DNA of 64,000 nt from Vanilla planifolia (lineage: Eukaryota; Streptophyta; Magnoliopsida; Asparagales; Orchidaceae), in NCBI GenBank assembly GCA_023846275.1, contig JAIUJO010000294.1, positions 456,610 through 520,609 of the forward strand, read 5' to 3'. How positions within the stretch are numbered: the stretch's first letter is position 1; the number at the start of each line of letters is the position of its first letter. The notes beneath the pieces were generated by a model. The model had not been told where the DNA came from and searched no databases. It saw only the letters and a program-made list of their open reading frames with translations. Below, one piece after another: positions 23,265 to 34,750 of this stretch. Position numbers and translations under genes: made by a program.

Positions 23265-23300
23265 ATGAGCAAAAAAATATAATATCGATGAAATATCGAA
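23265..23300 (-). pseudogene. Trace of a D-type block edge at a junction
   Basis: The C tail (ttgataattgatgagcaaaa) switches near 23,275 to the D right flank (gatgaaatatcgaagttgta). The D 5S block itself and the C purine tract are gone. Spacing from C to E is again 1.80 kb, but the breakpoints differ from those near 11,255. Confidence 0.6.
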
Positions 23301-23629
23301 GTTGTATGATTATTCTTCTAAAGGTATTACTCCATTTCCAATAGTTTTTAATATATTTAGGGTATAAACTTTTAAATAAAGTTTGTGATTTTGATATATT
23401 TTGAAATATGTTATGAAGCAAATATTTTATTTATAAGACATTAAAAAAATATATAAGAACTATCATTTTTCATAAGATTGACACTACTACATGATACTTT
23501 CTTCTATTATATTGTCACTATTATAAATCTTAAATTAAATTATGTACTAAATATAAAAAAGCATATATCTCTATAAAAAATATTATATATTATACTATGC
23601 CACACAAATGATCTTTAAATATTATTAAT

Positions 23630-23965
23630 TAATGAGTTTAAAAGTTGATAATAGAGATAGAGATTACTATTCTCTAATTAAGAGAAACTCATGAATTAAC
23701 AAAGTAAATTTAAATAGAAAATTAATAATAGAGAGAGATAAGAGATGATTTATTCAAGAGAAAAAGAACAAAACATGAAAGTGATAGAGATAAAAATTAA
23801 AAAAAATAATGAAAGAGAGATGGCAATGAAGATGTTGATAAAAGAGAGAGGCCAATAAGATTGTATGTAGATATAAAATAAAAAACAAAAATAATATAAC
23901 GATAATAGGTGAGAGAAGAAAGTGAGAGAATATGAGAGGCAGTAAAAAAGAGAAAAAATTTAATT
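23630..23965 (+). repeat. GA-rich purine tract, D monomer
   Basis: D-type tract with gagaggccaataagattgta (23,845-23,864), followed by normal D spacer and the E block. Confidence 0.7.
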
Positions 23966-24590
23966 TAAATTAAAACCTTAATAATTAAAATTATAATATT
24001 TATTAAAAATAACAATAAAATCATATATAATATTTAAAAATAAAAAATATAATTGTATTAAGTCTATTATTGTTTTAGGATATTTCAAATATTTAAAAAA
24101 TATTTGGAAAGTTTATTTAATTTATTATTTTTCATAGGTAAACTTGAAAGGATTTATAAAATATTTAATATTACAATTATTTAAATATGTTACCTGAATA
24201 TGATGTAATATATGTATTAAAAATAAATATTATTTAATACTTGTTATTTAATTTTTAATTTTTTAAATTTTATAACATAATATTAATAAATTTAAAAATT
24301 TCAACACACAACATTTCTATACTATTATAAATATAAATTAATTCTAATTTATTATATCATTTATATGTTATTTTTTCAATAATAAAAAATTTTAAATATG
24401 TTGTTTCATTATGTCATATGATGTGGCAAAAATATTAATACATAAAACTGAAAAAATTCATGAAGTTGTTATTAATAATTAATTACAAAAATAGTATTTC
24501 TTAACTATAATTCAAAATCAATCATTTTCATAAAATTAATGTGTTTTTAAAATAAATTATCAATCCTTAGAAAAATGAATGCTATAAAAA

Positions 24591-24704
24591 AGTTTAACAA
24601 AACACTAAAGAGATCACACACCCAAAAATCGCTACCATCCAAGCGAGCTTAGCATTGAAAAAGCTAAGTAGATCTACTATAATAATGCTAACATTGTCTC
24701 ATAC
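24591..24704 (-). pseudogene. 5S rRNA-like block 17, type E
   Basis: Contains agagatcacacacccaaaaa, tccaagcgagcttagcattg and aataatgctaacattgtctc. Right flank gaaaactaatcgttgtagtg is E type. A is 1.33 kb further on. Confidence 0.65.
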
Positions 24705-25009
24705 ATATAAAAAAGAAAACTAATCGTTGTAGTGTTGTCAGTCTTCAAAATAATAAATCAGAATATATTATAATAATAATTTTTTATTTATATAAAATGA
24801 ATAGAAAATTAGTAAAATTAATATTTCTTATAGCCTAGATATTAACATATACGATCTTCTTTTATGACATTATCATTCCAAAAATAGTTTAATTTAATAA
24901 ATATATAAATAATAAAATGAATATTTTTCAAATATATTTTATATTAAATAGAGATATACAAGATACTTTTAAGTTTTCATGGTTAATGTTCTTAAAAAGT
25001 TATTTTGTT

Positions 25010-25340
25010 GTTAAGGATAACTTTTTTAAATGAGGAAGAAATTACCAATTGATAAGAGCAAGATAAAGAGAGAAATCATAATAAAGAGATGAGAGATGAT
25101 TTAATGAAGAAATAAAGAAAATACGGAATATAAAAGAGATAGAGATAATAGATAATTAAATTAAAGAGAGAGAAATGAGAAACTAAGCAGTCATAGAGAA
25201 CAAGGAGGCCAAATATAACATAAGAACATCGAGGATAAATAAAAACTAAGAGAAAGATAATAAAAGAGGGAAGTAAGCGAGAGAATATATTAGCCATTAA
25301 GATAAAGGGAAATAAGCAATAAAAATAATTTAGTAAAAGT
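25010..25340 (+). repeat. GA-rich purine tract, E monomer
   Basis: Purine-rich with aaggaggccaaatataacat (25,202-25,221), the E-type signature also near 29,139. Confidence 0.7.
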
Positions 25341-25918
25341 GAAATTTAATTTATTAAAGTGATAATATCCATTAAAAATTAAAAAATAATTATTTATCAA
25401 TTTTCTTACTTTAAAATATAAAACTATTTTAAAATTATTATTATTTTATTATGTTATAATTATTTAAAAATAAATTAACAAAATAGTAAATAATATAAAT
25501 ATTCTAATATTTTATCTTTATTTTACATAATATAAATCATTAATACAAAGAATATTTCAAATTAAAGAAAAAATTTTGGAATTCTTATTTTTTATAAAGT
25601 AATGTTACTTTATTTAAAAATTCTACATACATATTATATATATTATTATAAACTTAAATTAATTCTAATTAATTGTAATTGATATAAGTTACTTTGCTCA
25701 ATATTAAACTAATTTAAAGTTGTTATTTAATTATATCATGTGATGTGTTATATTTATTATTAAATGAAATTGACAATAATGTTATAAATTTAATATTAAA
25801 AATTAATTATTAAAATGGTAATTATAAAAAATCTTTTTTAATAACTTAATTTTTTAATGTTAGCATATGATTAAAGTTAATTGTGAGTCATTTAAAAAAA
25901 TGAACTCGTTGAAAAACT

Positions 25919-26037
25919 ATGTGCAAGATGAGGACTTTGCAATAAGGCACCTACACAAACAATACTTTTGCCGAAGGATGCAAGACTTTAGAGTTTTAAT
26001 TAGATCCACTACTATAATATTTGTGTGGTTCCACATC
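25919..26037 (-). pseudogene. 5S rRNA-like block 18, type A
   Basis: Starts atgtgcaagatgaggacttt (25,919-25,938), close to the plant 5S end. It contains cttttgccgaaggatgcaag and agagttttaattagatccac, ending gtgtggttccacat. It falls inside a chance + strand open frame (25,867-26,067). Confidence 0.75.
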
Positions 26038-26354
26038 CATGCAAAAGATGATATCATAGCAATGTGATTGTTGTCTTGATGATAATGAATCATTTGTAAA
26101 ATAGTTTAAATTATCAAGTATAAGTACTATTTAAAATATATTATGTTTATTATATATGGAATAATACATTCTAATTTCAATATTTAATTAAATAAAATTT
26201 ATAAAAAATAATTAGATAAACTATTACTTTAAAATTTGATGATATTAATACATAAGATTTTCTTTAATAAGTTTTGATTTTTTTAAAAAAATAAATTACT
26301 TAAAATATGTAATTAATAAAAATAATAATTATTTTTTAATTTTATATGTTAAAC

Positions 26355-26640
26355 CATGCACTATGAAATAAAGCGAAAAATAGTAATAGAGATATACAAG
26401 AGATTATTTCAAAAAGGAGAGAAGAAATAAATGTAGAGGAGATAGCCATAAAAAATAAAAAAGTGGATAGGAGAGAAATGAGAAATTAACAAAAACATAG
26501 AGAAGAGAGTGGCCAATAAAAATACTAGATAAAAATAATGAAGAGACCGAAATAGAATGATAATAGAAAAAATAAAGGTTAGAAAATATGAGAGATATTT
26601 ATAAAAAAATGTGAGAAATAATTGAATAAAAGTTAAATCT
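26355..26640 (+). repeat. GA-rich purine tract, A monomer
   Basis: A-type tract (agagagtggccaataaaaat near 26,504), slightly shorter than usual; this A to B spacing is 1.14 kb. Confidence 0.7.
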
Positions 26641-27055
26641 TAGTAATAAAACTTAGAATATTTATAAAAATCTAACAAGTTAATCTTATATAATATTTAA
26701 TAACAATAAAATATAAAGATATTTTAGATTTATTATTCCTTTAAAATATTAAAAGACATTCCAAAAATATTTTAACTATTAATTTAATATTATTATTAAT
26801 ATATAATATTTTATACTCCCAACATTTATACATTTAAAAATAAATACACAACACATATATGCAATTATGAACACAAACTAGCTATGATTTATTATAATCA
26901 GAATAAGTTATTTTGCTAAGTATTTACCAAATTTATGTTATTGTTTTATAAAGTTATTTTTAAAAAATTAATTGTTATGATTTTTACAATAGTTTTTTAA
27001 CATTGTAATCTTACAATAGCTAATCATTATTTGTTAAACAAATGTTATGAAAAAT

Positions 27056-27174
27056 ATGTGCAACACATGGACCTTTAAAAAGGTCACCCATGAGAATACA
27101 ACGCTCTTCTAAGCATGGTTATCTTCTGAGTTCTAACAACATCCAATGCCAAAATGCTCATGAGGTTGAACATA
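27056..27174 (-). pseudogene. 5S rRNA-like block 19, type B
   Basis: Begins atgtgcaacacatggacctt, has aaggtcacccatgag (box C side), ctaagcatggttatcttctg (box A side) and gttctaacaacatccaatgc. Right flank aaagaaaaaatatcatagtt. Confidence 0.75.
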
Positions 27175-27489
27175 CACTAAAAAGAAAAAATATCATAGTT
27201 CTGTGATTATTTTTTTTAATGTAATTAACTATTTCTAAAAATTCCTAAATTATTAAGCCTATAAACATTTAATAAAATTTATGCATGTAACTTGTCAAAA
27301 TAAACAATTACATAAACTATAATTTTTAAAAATTGGATAACTTTAAATGAATGTTTCCTTTTTATGCCACGTATCTTTTCAATCAAAAATTAACTCATGT
27401 AACAAATATTTATAATAAATTATATATTTGTTAAATATATTACATATTAAACTATAAAAAAGAGATATTTCTTAAATATTATTAATTGA

Positions 27490-27775
27490 TCGGCTGAAAA
27501 AGGATAATAGAGTCAGAGATCATTATTCCCTAACAGTTAGAAAATCATGGATTGATAAAACAAAAATTGAGAGGAAAATAACAATTGAGATAGATGAGAG
27601 ATTTTTTAATGAAGTAGAAAGGAAAAGAGATATCATAAATAAGATAAAGAGAATAAATAAATGAGTAAAATAGAGAAAAGAGAAAGTAAAGAAGTATAAA
27701 GAAGTGAGAGAGGCCATGAATAACATAAGGAGACCGAGAATGAAGAGAAAAATAAAAAGGTAATAAAAAGAGATA
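27490..27775 (+). repeat. GA-rich purine tract, B monomer, cut short
   Basis: B-type tract with agagaggccatgaataacat (27,707-27,726). It ends near 27,775, joined directly to the far edge of a D-type 5S block. L and C are skipped. Confidence 0.7.
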
Positions 27776-27830
27776 CATAAGTGAGATTACACATACATGC
27801 AAAAGATAAAATATCAAAGTTGTGTGATTA
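27776..27830 (-). pseudogene. 5S rRNA-like fragment, type D edge
   Basis: Only the last bases of a D block and its flank are present: gtgagattacacatacatgc, then gataaaatatcaaagttgtg. The same D monomer also lacks its purine tract (junction near 28,005). Confidence 0.6.
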
Positions 27831-28530
27831 TTAAGCATATAAACTTTTAATAAAGTTTGAGTTTTTTCTATATATTGTAATATATTACAATGTTAATATT
27901 TGATTTATGTGAAATAAATAAAAAAATTACATGAAGTATCATTTTTTATAACGTTGATACTAATGCATGACAATTTCTTCTATTATGTTGTCATTCTTAC
28001 AAAATAAAATAAAAAAAAACTATTAATAATTAAAATAATAATATTTATTAAGAATTACAAGTTAATGGCATGTAATTTTTGAAATAAAAAATATAAAATT
28101 TTTTATGTCAATTATTATTATGGAACACTGCAAATATTTAAAAAAAATTTTGACAATTTATTTAATTATTTGTTTTTTGAAATATAAAATTTAAAAAATT
28201 AATTAAATAATAAAAATTTTAAATATTTTAACAATGTATCTTTAGAAGAAGTAATATAGATATTAAAAGTAATAATATTTAATACCAATAGTATAATTTA
28301 ATATTTTATTTTCTTAATATTATACTAAATTAAAATTATTATGATATTTTATCACATGATGTGTCATTCTTATTGTTTCAAAAAACTTATTAAAATTATA
28401 AAGTTGTTGTTAATAACTAATTACAGCAAATAGTAAATTATAAAATATAATTTAGAATTATTTAATTTTTTAAAATAAACATGTTTTTGAAAACGAATAT
28501 TATTCTTTACAAAAAAAATTATTTGAAAAA

Positions 28531-28644
28531 ATGTTTAACAATTATCTCGAAAGGTCACCCATCGTGAAAATACTCTCATCTAGGTTTGCTTAATTGTGAA
28601 AGAACTAAATAGATTAATTTCAATAATGCTAATTGATCTCATAT
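28531..28644 (-). pseudogene. 5S rRNA-like block 20, type E
   Basis: Contains cgaaaggtcacccatcgtga (28,548-28,567), ctctcatctaggtttgctta and aataatgctaattgatctca. Right flank gaaaaataatcattcttatg is E type. Confidence 0.68.
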
Positions 28645-28929
28645 ATACAAAAAAGAAAAATAATCATTCTTATGTGATTATTATCTTAAAATCAATAAAT
28701 CATGTTCTATTATAAAAAAAATATTTTACTTACATAAAATTAATAGAAATATATAAATTTTTTTTATAACATATTTATTAATTTATATCATTTTATTTTG
28801 TTAGATTATCATTCTAATCAATTCAAAATTAAATTTAACAAACTTAAAAATAATAAAATTATATTTTCGAAATATATTATATATTAAACAATGTTATGTG
28901 ATAGATTTCTTTAATTTTGTTAATGATAT

Positions 28930-29275
28930 TATTAAAAATGGATAATTTAGATAAGGATAACTAATTTTAAAATGAGAAAAAATTACAAATTGATAAGAGA
29001 AAGAGAAAAATAATAAGAATAGTGAGAGATGATTTAACGAAAAGTATAAAAAAATAGATAAAATAAAATAGATAGAGACAATAAATAAATAAATAAAATG
29101 AAGAGAACAGCAAAAACATTGAGTGATAAAGGAGAGAGATGCCAAATAGAATATAAGGACATAATGTATAATGACAAAAATCACAGAATGATATTAAATG
29201 AAAGAAATAAATCAAGGAGTATTTTAAACATAAAGATAAAAAGAAAAAAGTGATCAAAATTATTTAAAAAATTTA
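28930..29275 (+). repeat. GA-rich purine tract, E monomer
   Basis: Purine-rich with gagagatgccaaatagaata (29,133-29,152). Two overlapping minus-strand open frames here are low-complexity. Confidence 0.7.
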
Positions 29276-29788
29276 AATTTATTTTAATAAAATTATTTAA
29301 AGAATATGTTCATTATTAATTTAGTATAAATTTAGTCTTACTTAAAATGTTTTAGTAAATAATTAATATTATAGTTATTCTAATATATTATCTTTATTTT
29401 ACATCATATAGACCATAAGTATAAAGGATACCTAAGATTAAAGAAATAATTCTTCATTTCATAATTTTTATAATGTAATGTTACGTTATTAAAACCTCTT
29501 TATACAAAATATATATACTAATATAAATTTGAATTAATTTCAATTTATAATATTTGATATAAGTTATTTTCCTCCATATTAAAAATATTTAAATTTCTCA
29601 TTTTATTATATCATGTGATGTGCTGCATTCATTATTAAATAAAATTAACAATAACATTGTGAAGTTTTAATTAAATATTAATTATTAAAATTATAATTAT
29701 AATCAATCTTTTATAATAATTTTATTTTTTAACATCAACATATTCTTAAAATTAATTATAACCCAAAAAAAAGAATGCTTTGAAAAAG

Positions 29789-29907
29789 TATGTGTAACAT
29801 GTGGACTTTTGAAGAGGCTACATACCCAAATAATCCTTTTGTGTAAGAATTTCTTAACTTTGTAGTTCTAATTACTTCAACTGCTACAATGTTTGTGTGG
29901 TCGCACA
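29789..29907 (-). pseudogene. 5S rRNA-like block 21, type A
   Basis: Starts tatgtgtaacatgtggactt and ends tgtttgtgtggtcgcacata, with gtaagaatttcttaactttg in the box A region. Right flank is A type (gttatgtgatcgttgtcctc). Confidence 0.72.
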
Positions 29908-30284
29908 TACATGAAAATAATATTGTCGAAGTTATGTGATCGTTGTCCTCATGATAATGAATCATATCTAAAATAGTCTAAATTATCAAATATATGTATA
30001 CTTTTAAATAACATTATGCTTATCATGCATGTGACAATATATTCTAATATAAATATTTTATTATATAAAATAAATAAAAAATAATTACTTAAACTTTTAC
30101 TTCCAAATTGAAGATATTAATAATAAAGATTTTCTTTCAATACATTATCATTCTTATAAAACAATTAAATAATAAAAAAATAAAAACAATATATGTAATT
30201 ATTATTAGTGTTAAATATTGACTTATGTGATATGAGATAGTTCAAATATATTATTAATTTATTCACAAAAAATTATAATAGAGA

Positions 30285-30605
30285 AAGAATTTATTATTTC
30301 ATAAGAGTGAAAAAGTTATAAATTAATAATAGTGAAATAATAAGAAAAATAAAAAAAAAAGATAGATGAATAATTATTTAATAAAGAAGCAAAGAAAATA
30401 ACATAAAAGAGATGGAGAGAAAAAATAAAAAATTGGAAGGGAGAGAAATGTGAAATTAAGAATAGTGAAGAGAGAGGATAAGAAGAATATTAGGTTATAA
30501 TCTTGAAGATACAAAAAAGGCAATGATAATATGAGAGAGCAAATGGTGATAGAATAAGAGAGATATTAAGAAAAATAAGTAGAAATAATTAAAAGAAAGT
30601 TAAGT
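30285..30605 (+). repeat. GA-rich purine tract, A monomer
   Basis: Purine-rich with gagaggataagaagaatatt (30,472-30,491), matching the A tract at 20,755. Confidence 0.7.
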
Positions 30606-31097
30606 CTTAACAATGTCACTTATAATGTTCATAAAAATATAACAATTTAAACTTATATAATATTTAATAAAGGTAAAACATAAAAATATCTGAGATTTAT
30701 TTATTTATTTAAAAATTAAAAAAAATATTAAAAATATATTTAAATTAGTAATTTAATTTTTTATCTCTAATATTATATAATATGTTAATTCTATATTTTA
30801 AAAATAAATTATTCAACATATATATGAAATTTTAAATATAAATTAATTATAATTTATCATAATCAATGTAAGTTATTTTGCAAAATATTTAAAACATTAA
30901 AATTATTATTTGCCTATATCAAATTAGGTGTTATATTTATTACTATGCATAATTGATAATTATTTCATATTCTTATTTTTAGAAAATTAATTATTATAGT
31001 TGTAATATTCAACTTTCATTTATAACAATTTTGTTTACATTATATTGTTATAAAAATTAATTATTGTTTGTTAAAAATAGGAATGCTATGAAAAAAA

Positions 31098-31214
31098 TGT
31101 ACAACACTCGCACCTTTAAAATGGTCACCAATCACAATAATACTCTTGCCCAAGCATGCTTAACTTGTCAGTTTTAATGAGATTCAATGTGAAAATAATC
31201 GCGTGGTCGATCAT
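31098..31214 (-). pseudogene. 5S rRNA-like block 22, type B
   Basis: The central part is well kept: atactcttgcccaagcatgc and ttaacttgtcagttttaatg (31,140-31,179), with atggtcaccaatcac for box C. The end gcgtggtcgatcattc is near the 5S start. It lies 1.31 kb from A. Confidence 0.78.
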
Positions 31215-31564
31215 TCAATCAAAAGAAGAACTATCATATTTGTTTGATTATTTTTTAATGATAATGAACCATTTTTAAAATTTCCTTAATTATCAAGCCT
31301 TTACAATTTTAATAAAATTTATGCATTTTACAAGTCATAATACATTATAATTTAATTATTTTATTCAAATTAAATTAATACATAAAAATAAACAACAATT
31401 TTTGGAAAAGTAGACAACTTTAAATTAAAGTTTCTTCGATTATGTTACCTTTCTTATAAATTAAAAATATATTGATGTAATAAATATTTATAATAAAAAT
31501 ATATTTTTCAAATATATTACATATTAACTATACAAAATCAGGTATTTCGTATAATAATTGATGA

Positions 31565-31925
31565 GCTGAAAAAAGATAACAGTGTCAGAGATGATTATAC
31601 TGTAACAAAGGGAAAATCATGGATTTATAAAAAATAATATATAGGAAAATAATAATTGAGATAGATAACAGACAATTTAATGAAGAAGAAAAGAAAAGAG
31701 ATAAAATAAATAACATAAAGAAAATAAATAAAATAAAGAAAATAAATAATATAAAGAAAATAAATAATTTATGCGAAATAGTGCAAAAAGATAAAGTAAA
31801 GAATAATTGAGAAATGACAGGATCGATGAATAATATAAAGAGATCGAGAATGAAAAATGTAATGATAAGAGAGAGAACAGAGCAAGAGAATATGCGAAAG
31901 AGAAATAAGTGAAAAAATTTATTAA
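31565..31925 (+). repeat. GA-rich purine tract, B monomer
   Basis: Purine-rich. Near 31,700-31,770 a short local repeat of an aataaagaaaataaataa-like word adds a minor tandem expansion. Confidence 0.7.
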
Positions 31926-33570
31926 AAATTTAATAATCGGAAAACCGTTGCCACAGTGAATCCAACACAATAAAAGCAAATCACCTATTTGTTGCTATAG
32001 TTGTTAGTTTGCAAGAACAACAATGCTGGCGAACTAAAGTAATTGAACATTTATAGTAACAGCTAGTCGACCAAATTAATCAAAGTGGTAAAAAAATACT
32101 TATAAGGAGAAATCCAATGCTAGCGTGAAGCGAGGAATAAAAACTACAAAAATATCTTTACTACAAATTTTTGAATTAAAGAATTAAAAAGCACTATCCA
32201 ATCGTATCCAACGATCAATGCTACACAACATCTTACAATCAACAAATTCTTTAAGCCATTTGATTGCCAAGGAAACACATCAATGACTACAAAACCAAAA
32301 CAAGCAGACATGTACTAGGGTTAAAAAAGTACTTATAAAGAGGGATGAACAATGCTGGTAAGCAATGTGGGACAAATCACTCAAAGTTTTCTACATGGTG
32401 AATTTCTGAATTGCTGGAATACGGAGCCCCGTTCGATGTTGCTTTTTCAGTTTGAATTGTCTTTGTTGTATATCTTTCAAACTACTAATTCTTTCAGTCA
32501 TTCCAGTTTGACATGTGATCGCACGATCCATATTTCTTTTATAGCCCAAGCTAAATCCTACCATCCGATGGCAATTCTAATCTAATGGACCAGACCAATG
32601 TCATTTTTATAAAGGCACCAATTTCGTTACATAAGTTCCATAGCTTCGTTTTCATTATCTAATGGTCTCAGAGCATTATGATCAAATGGCGACTACATAA
32701 TGGCTTTTTAAGATATTTTTTGAGCCATTGGTGAGTTATTGATTTATTTCCTAATTAAAATATTACAAAAATAATGAAAAATGTAATTTCTAGATTTTGT
32801 GTTGGAAAGTGTATCTGGCATTTAAAAAGTCCATATAAATAAAAGATTTTTGTGTGAAAATACTAATAATTTTTTATATGATTCTACATTGTTAGTGGCT
32901 GGTTTGCATTGCTGTTTTCGTAAGCTATTGCACCATTCACTCGTCGAACTCCTCAAATTTCTTTCGTTCTCAAATTAGCTAAGTTATTAATTTTCTTAAT
33001 TCATTTATTTAATATACTTATGCCTCTTTAATAGTTGCATGACAAATATGACTTTGTTTTTATTGATTTTTATTTTAAGTTGTTGAATGTTTTTTTCTTT
33101 TTTTACCATTTTTTTTGTTGTAAGCATGTAGCAGCCCATTTCAATTATTTCATTGTAAGATCATAGCTATCTATATCATTTTTCACATTGTTATGAGTGC
33201 CTACCCAATCTTCCTATTGGCAAAATGCTTAAATTGTGTTGTGTTTGCTTGGATTTTTCTTGGGGTAGATGTATGTTTGTTTTATAAGCCGAACCACTTA
33301 AAAATCAATTGTTTGCAATTTTAATTAATATTTATTTTCTAATTACATTACTTTTATAAAACTTTATATGTTTTTATATTGAAATGAAAATTTATAAAAA
33401 CACATTTTTACAAGCTTTACAAACATTATTAAAAATTGTTATGAATATTTTAAGGAAATATTTTGTAATAAACCAAGCATTGATTCATAGCAATTCACCT
33501 CTCTTACTAAACCTCACTTAAAACCTCTTATTAAAATTATTTGTATTTCATGAGATAAAGAAGTGTTATG
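31925..33570 (+). repeat. L segment copy 6 (complete)
   Basis: Starts near taataatcggaaaaccgttg. Duplicated module at ttataaggagaaatccaatg (about 32,100) and ttataaagagggatgaacaa (about 32,333), about 235-240 bp apart. Other words are ccatataaataaaagatt (about 32,830) and the best hairpin copy at 33,258-33,300. The common tail (attcacctctcttactaaac) enters a C block. Confidence 0.78.
32815..33350 (+). mobile_element. LTR-like fossil, Ty1/copia-type end region (in L copy 6)
   Basis: TATA-like word near 32,833, T-rich body, hairpin 33,258-33,300 whose right arm ataagccgaaccacttaaaa is the most convincing in the window. Decayed relic; family call by motif only. Confidence 0.42.
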
Positions 33571-33577
33571 AAAAATA

Positions 33578-33693
33578 TATGTCCAACATAAGGACTTTTT
33601 AAGCGATGACTATCCAAATAGTACTCCAATCCAAGCTTGCTTTACTTTAATTATTAATGGGATTAGGTGCTACAATACTGATGTGGTCACAAA
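33578..33693 (-). pseudogene. 5S rRNA-like block 23, type C
   Basis: Contains acataaggactttttaagcg, atagtactccaatccaagct and attattaatgggattaggtg (33,650-33,669), ending tgatgtggtcacaaatac. Last 5S block before the array ends. Confidence 0.8.
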
Positions 33694-33984
33694 TACATGC
33701 AAGAGATTCAAAATCATAATCACTTGTTGTTTCTAAAATAATGGACAACTTTAAAAAGTTTTTAAAATAACAAGTAAATGTACTCCTAAAATATTTAGAT
33801 TCTTATTATTTTTATCATATTATATTGCAATATTAATATATTTTTATATAAAAAAATTAAAAAATTTAAATAAACTATTATTTTTTGTAATGATGATATT
33901 AATAAATATGAATTTCTTCTTATGTATTATCATTCCTAGATATAAAAATTTAAATTTCTTAAGAAATATAAATAATAAAATACA

Positions 33985-34345
33985 TAGATAATGAACATGA
34001 AGAGAATTATTTTTTTAAAGAGAGAAAGTCATAGATTGAAAATAGCAAAATAGAGAAAGAAATAATAATAAAGTGAGATGAGGGATGATTAAATTAAGAG
34101 AAAAACAAAGGGGAGAATATAGAAAACATTAAAAGAATAAATAAAAATATGAACAAGAAACATATGAGAAATTAAAGAAGGATAGTAGTGATAGACAGGC
34201 TGAACAAATATTTAGATATAGAGAATTAAGAGACAAATAAGGTAATGACAATATGAGAGAGAAAAAAGGGAGAGCATTTTAGAGACATCAAAATAAATAG
34301 CAAAAAAATTAGTGAAATAGTTAAATAAAAGATAAATCTAAAGGA
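33985..34345 (+). repeat. GA-rich purine tract, C monomer (last)
   Basis: Purine-rich from acatagataatgaacatgaa to tagtgaaatagttaaata. C-type AT-rich spacer follows to about 34,535. Confidence 0.7.
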
Positions 34346-34539
34346 TTAAAAATATAAAAATTATAAAATATTATAAGTGAATCGTATACTATACTTAATA
34401 ATATTTAATAATAAAAAATAATCTAAGGTTTATTATCATATTATAAAATTATAAATATTTAAAGCATTTTTTACTATTAATAACATATTATTTTATAATC
34501 TAATATTTTATAATCTAATATTTCTATATTTATAACCTA

Positions 34540-34750
34540 AAGGTAAATTTGGATTAGTTTTAAAGAAATTAAACATATGTAAATCAAAGCGATGAAAAGT
34601 AAATATAATAAGAGAATAAGAGTTTCATAGAAATATACCAAAATGAAAGCAAAATATTTAAAGAAATCAGTTAAATCGCACAAGAATTATGCACTCTAAG
34701 TTAGTAATTGGATCGAGTACAACATCCACAATAATCAAATAATGGGACAA
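34540..34750 (-). repeat. Second satellite, short piece in minus orientation at the array boundary
   Basis: Reads as a second-satellite monomer on the minus strand. aatcaaagcgatgaaaagta, gaaagcaaaatatttaaaga and ggatcgagtacaacatccac (34,711-34,730) correspond to the reverse of tttgattt, caaatattttgctttc and ggatgttacactcgatc-like words used throughout the next 27 kb. It abuts the last C monomer near 34,540 and is followed by direct-orientation monomers from about 34,755. Confidence 0.7.

Larger units (their letters stand above)
1..34540 (-). repeat. 5S rRNA-derived higher-order satellite array
   Basis: A head-to-tail array of monomers of about 1.3 kb, each with one 5S-like block on the minus strand. 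In + orientation a monomer runs: 5S block, AT-rich stretch of about 400 bp, GA-rich tract of 250-350 bp, AT-rich stretch of about 500 bp ending near a conserved gatgtgtcac-like motif. Five flank types are separable just right of the 5S block. Examples are: A, a gatgtcatnttagt motif then cattatgaatc; B, attcaaaagaaaaa then a long T run; C, gataaaaaatcatagt; D, gataaaatatcaaagt; E, gaaaaagaatcattgt. Observed order from the left: A B L C | B L C D | C | E A | D E | C D E A | L C | E A B | E A B L C, where bars mark skips. Typical spacings are C-D 1.30, D-E 1.30, E-A 1.33, A-B 1.31 and B-C 2.4-2.5 kb. The array continues off the left edge. AT-rich stretches between listed blocks hold no recognisable gene. 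Confidence 0.85.

Noticed and set aside
31925-33570. A complete LTR retrotransposon in the L segment
   Set aside because: There is no second LTR, no primer-binding site that I can identify and no coding region; only an LTR-like end region is supported, and only moderately.
597-33693. 5S-derived SINE insertions scattered independently
   Set aside because: All blocks share orientation, spacing and homologous flanks over the full 1.3 kb, which shows tandem amplification. No target-site duplications or poly-A ends were seen.
1-34540. A cluster of functional 5S rRNA genes
   Set aside because: All blocks differ clearly from plant 5S, several have lost box A or box C similarity, and types differ strongly from one another, unlike homogenised working 5S arrays.
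1-34540. CRISPR-like array because of evenly spaced similar blocks
   Set aside because: The spacing is 1.3 kb and the repeat is about 117 bp of 5S-like sequence with decaying similarity, which does not fit CRISPR structure.
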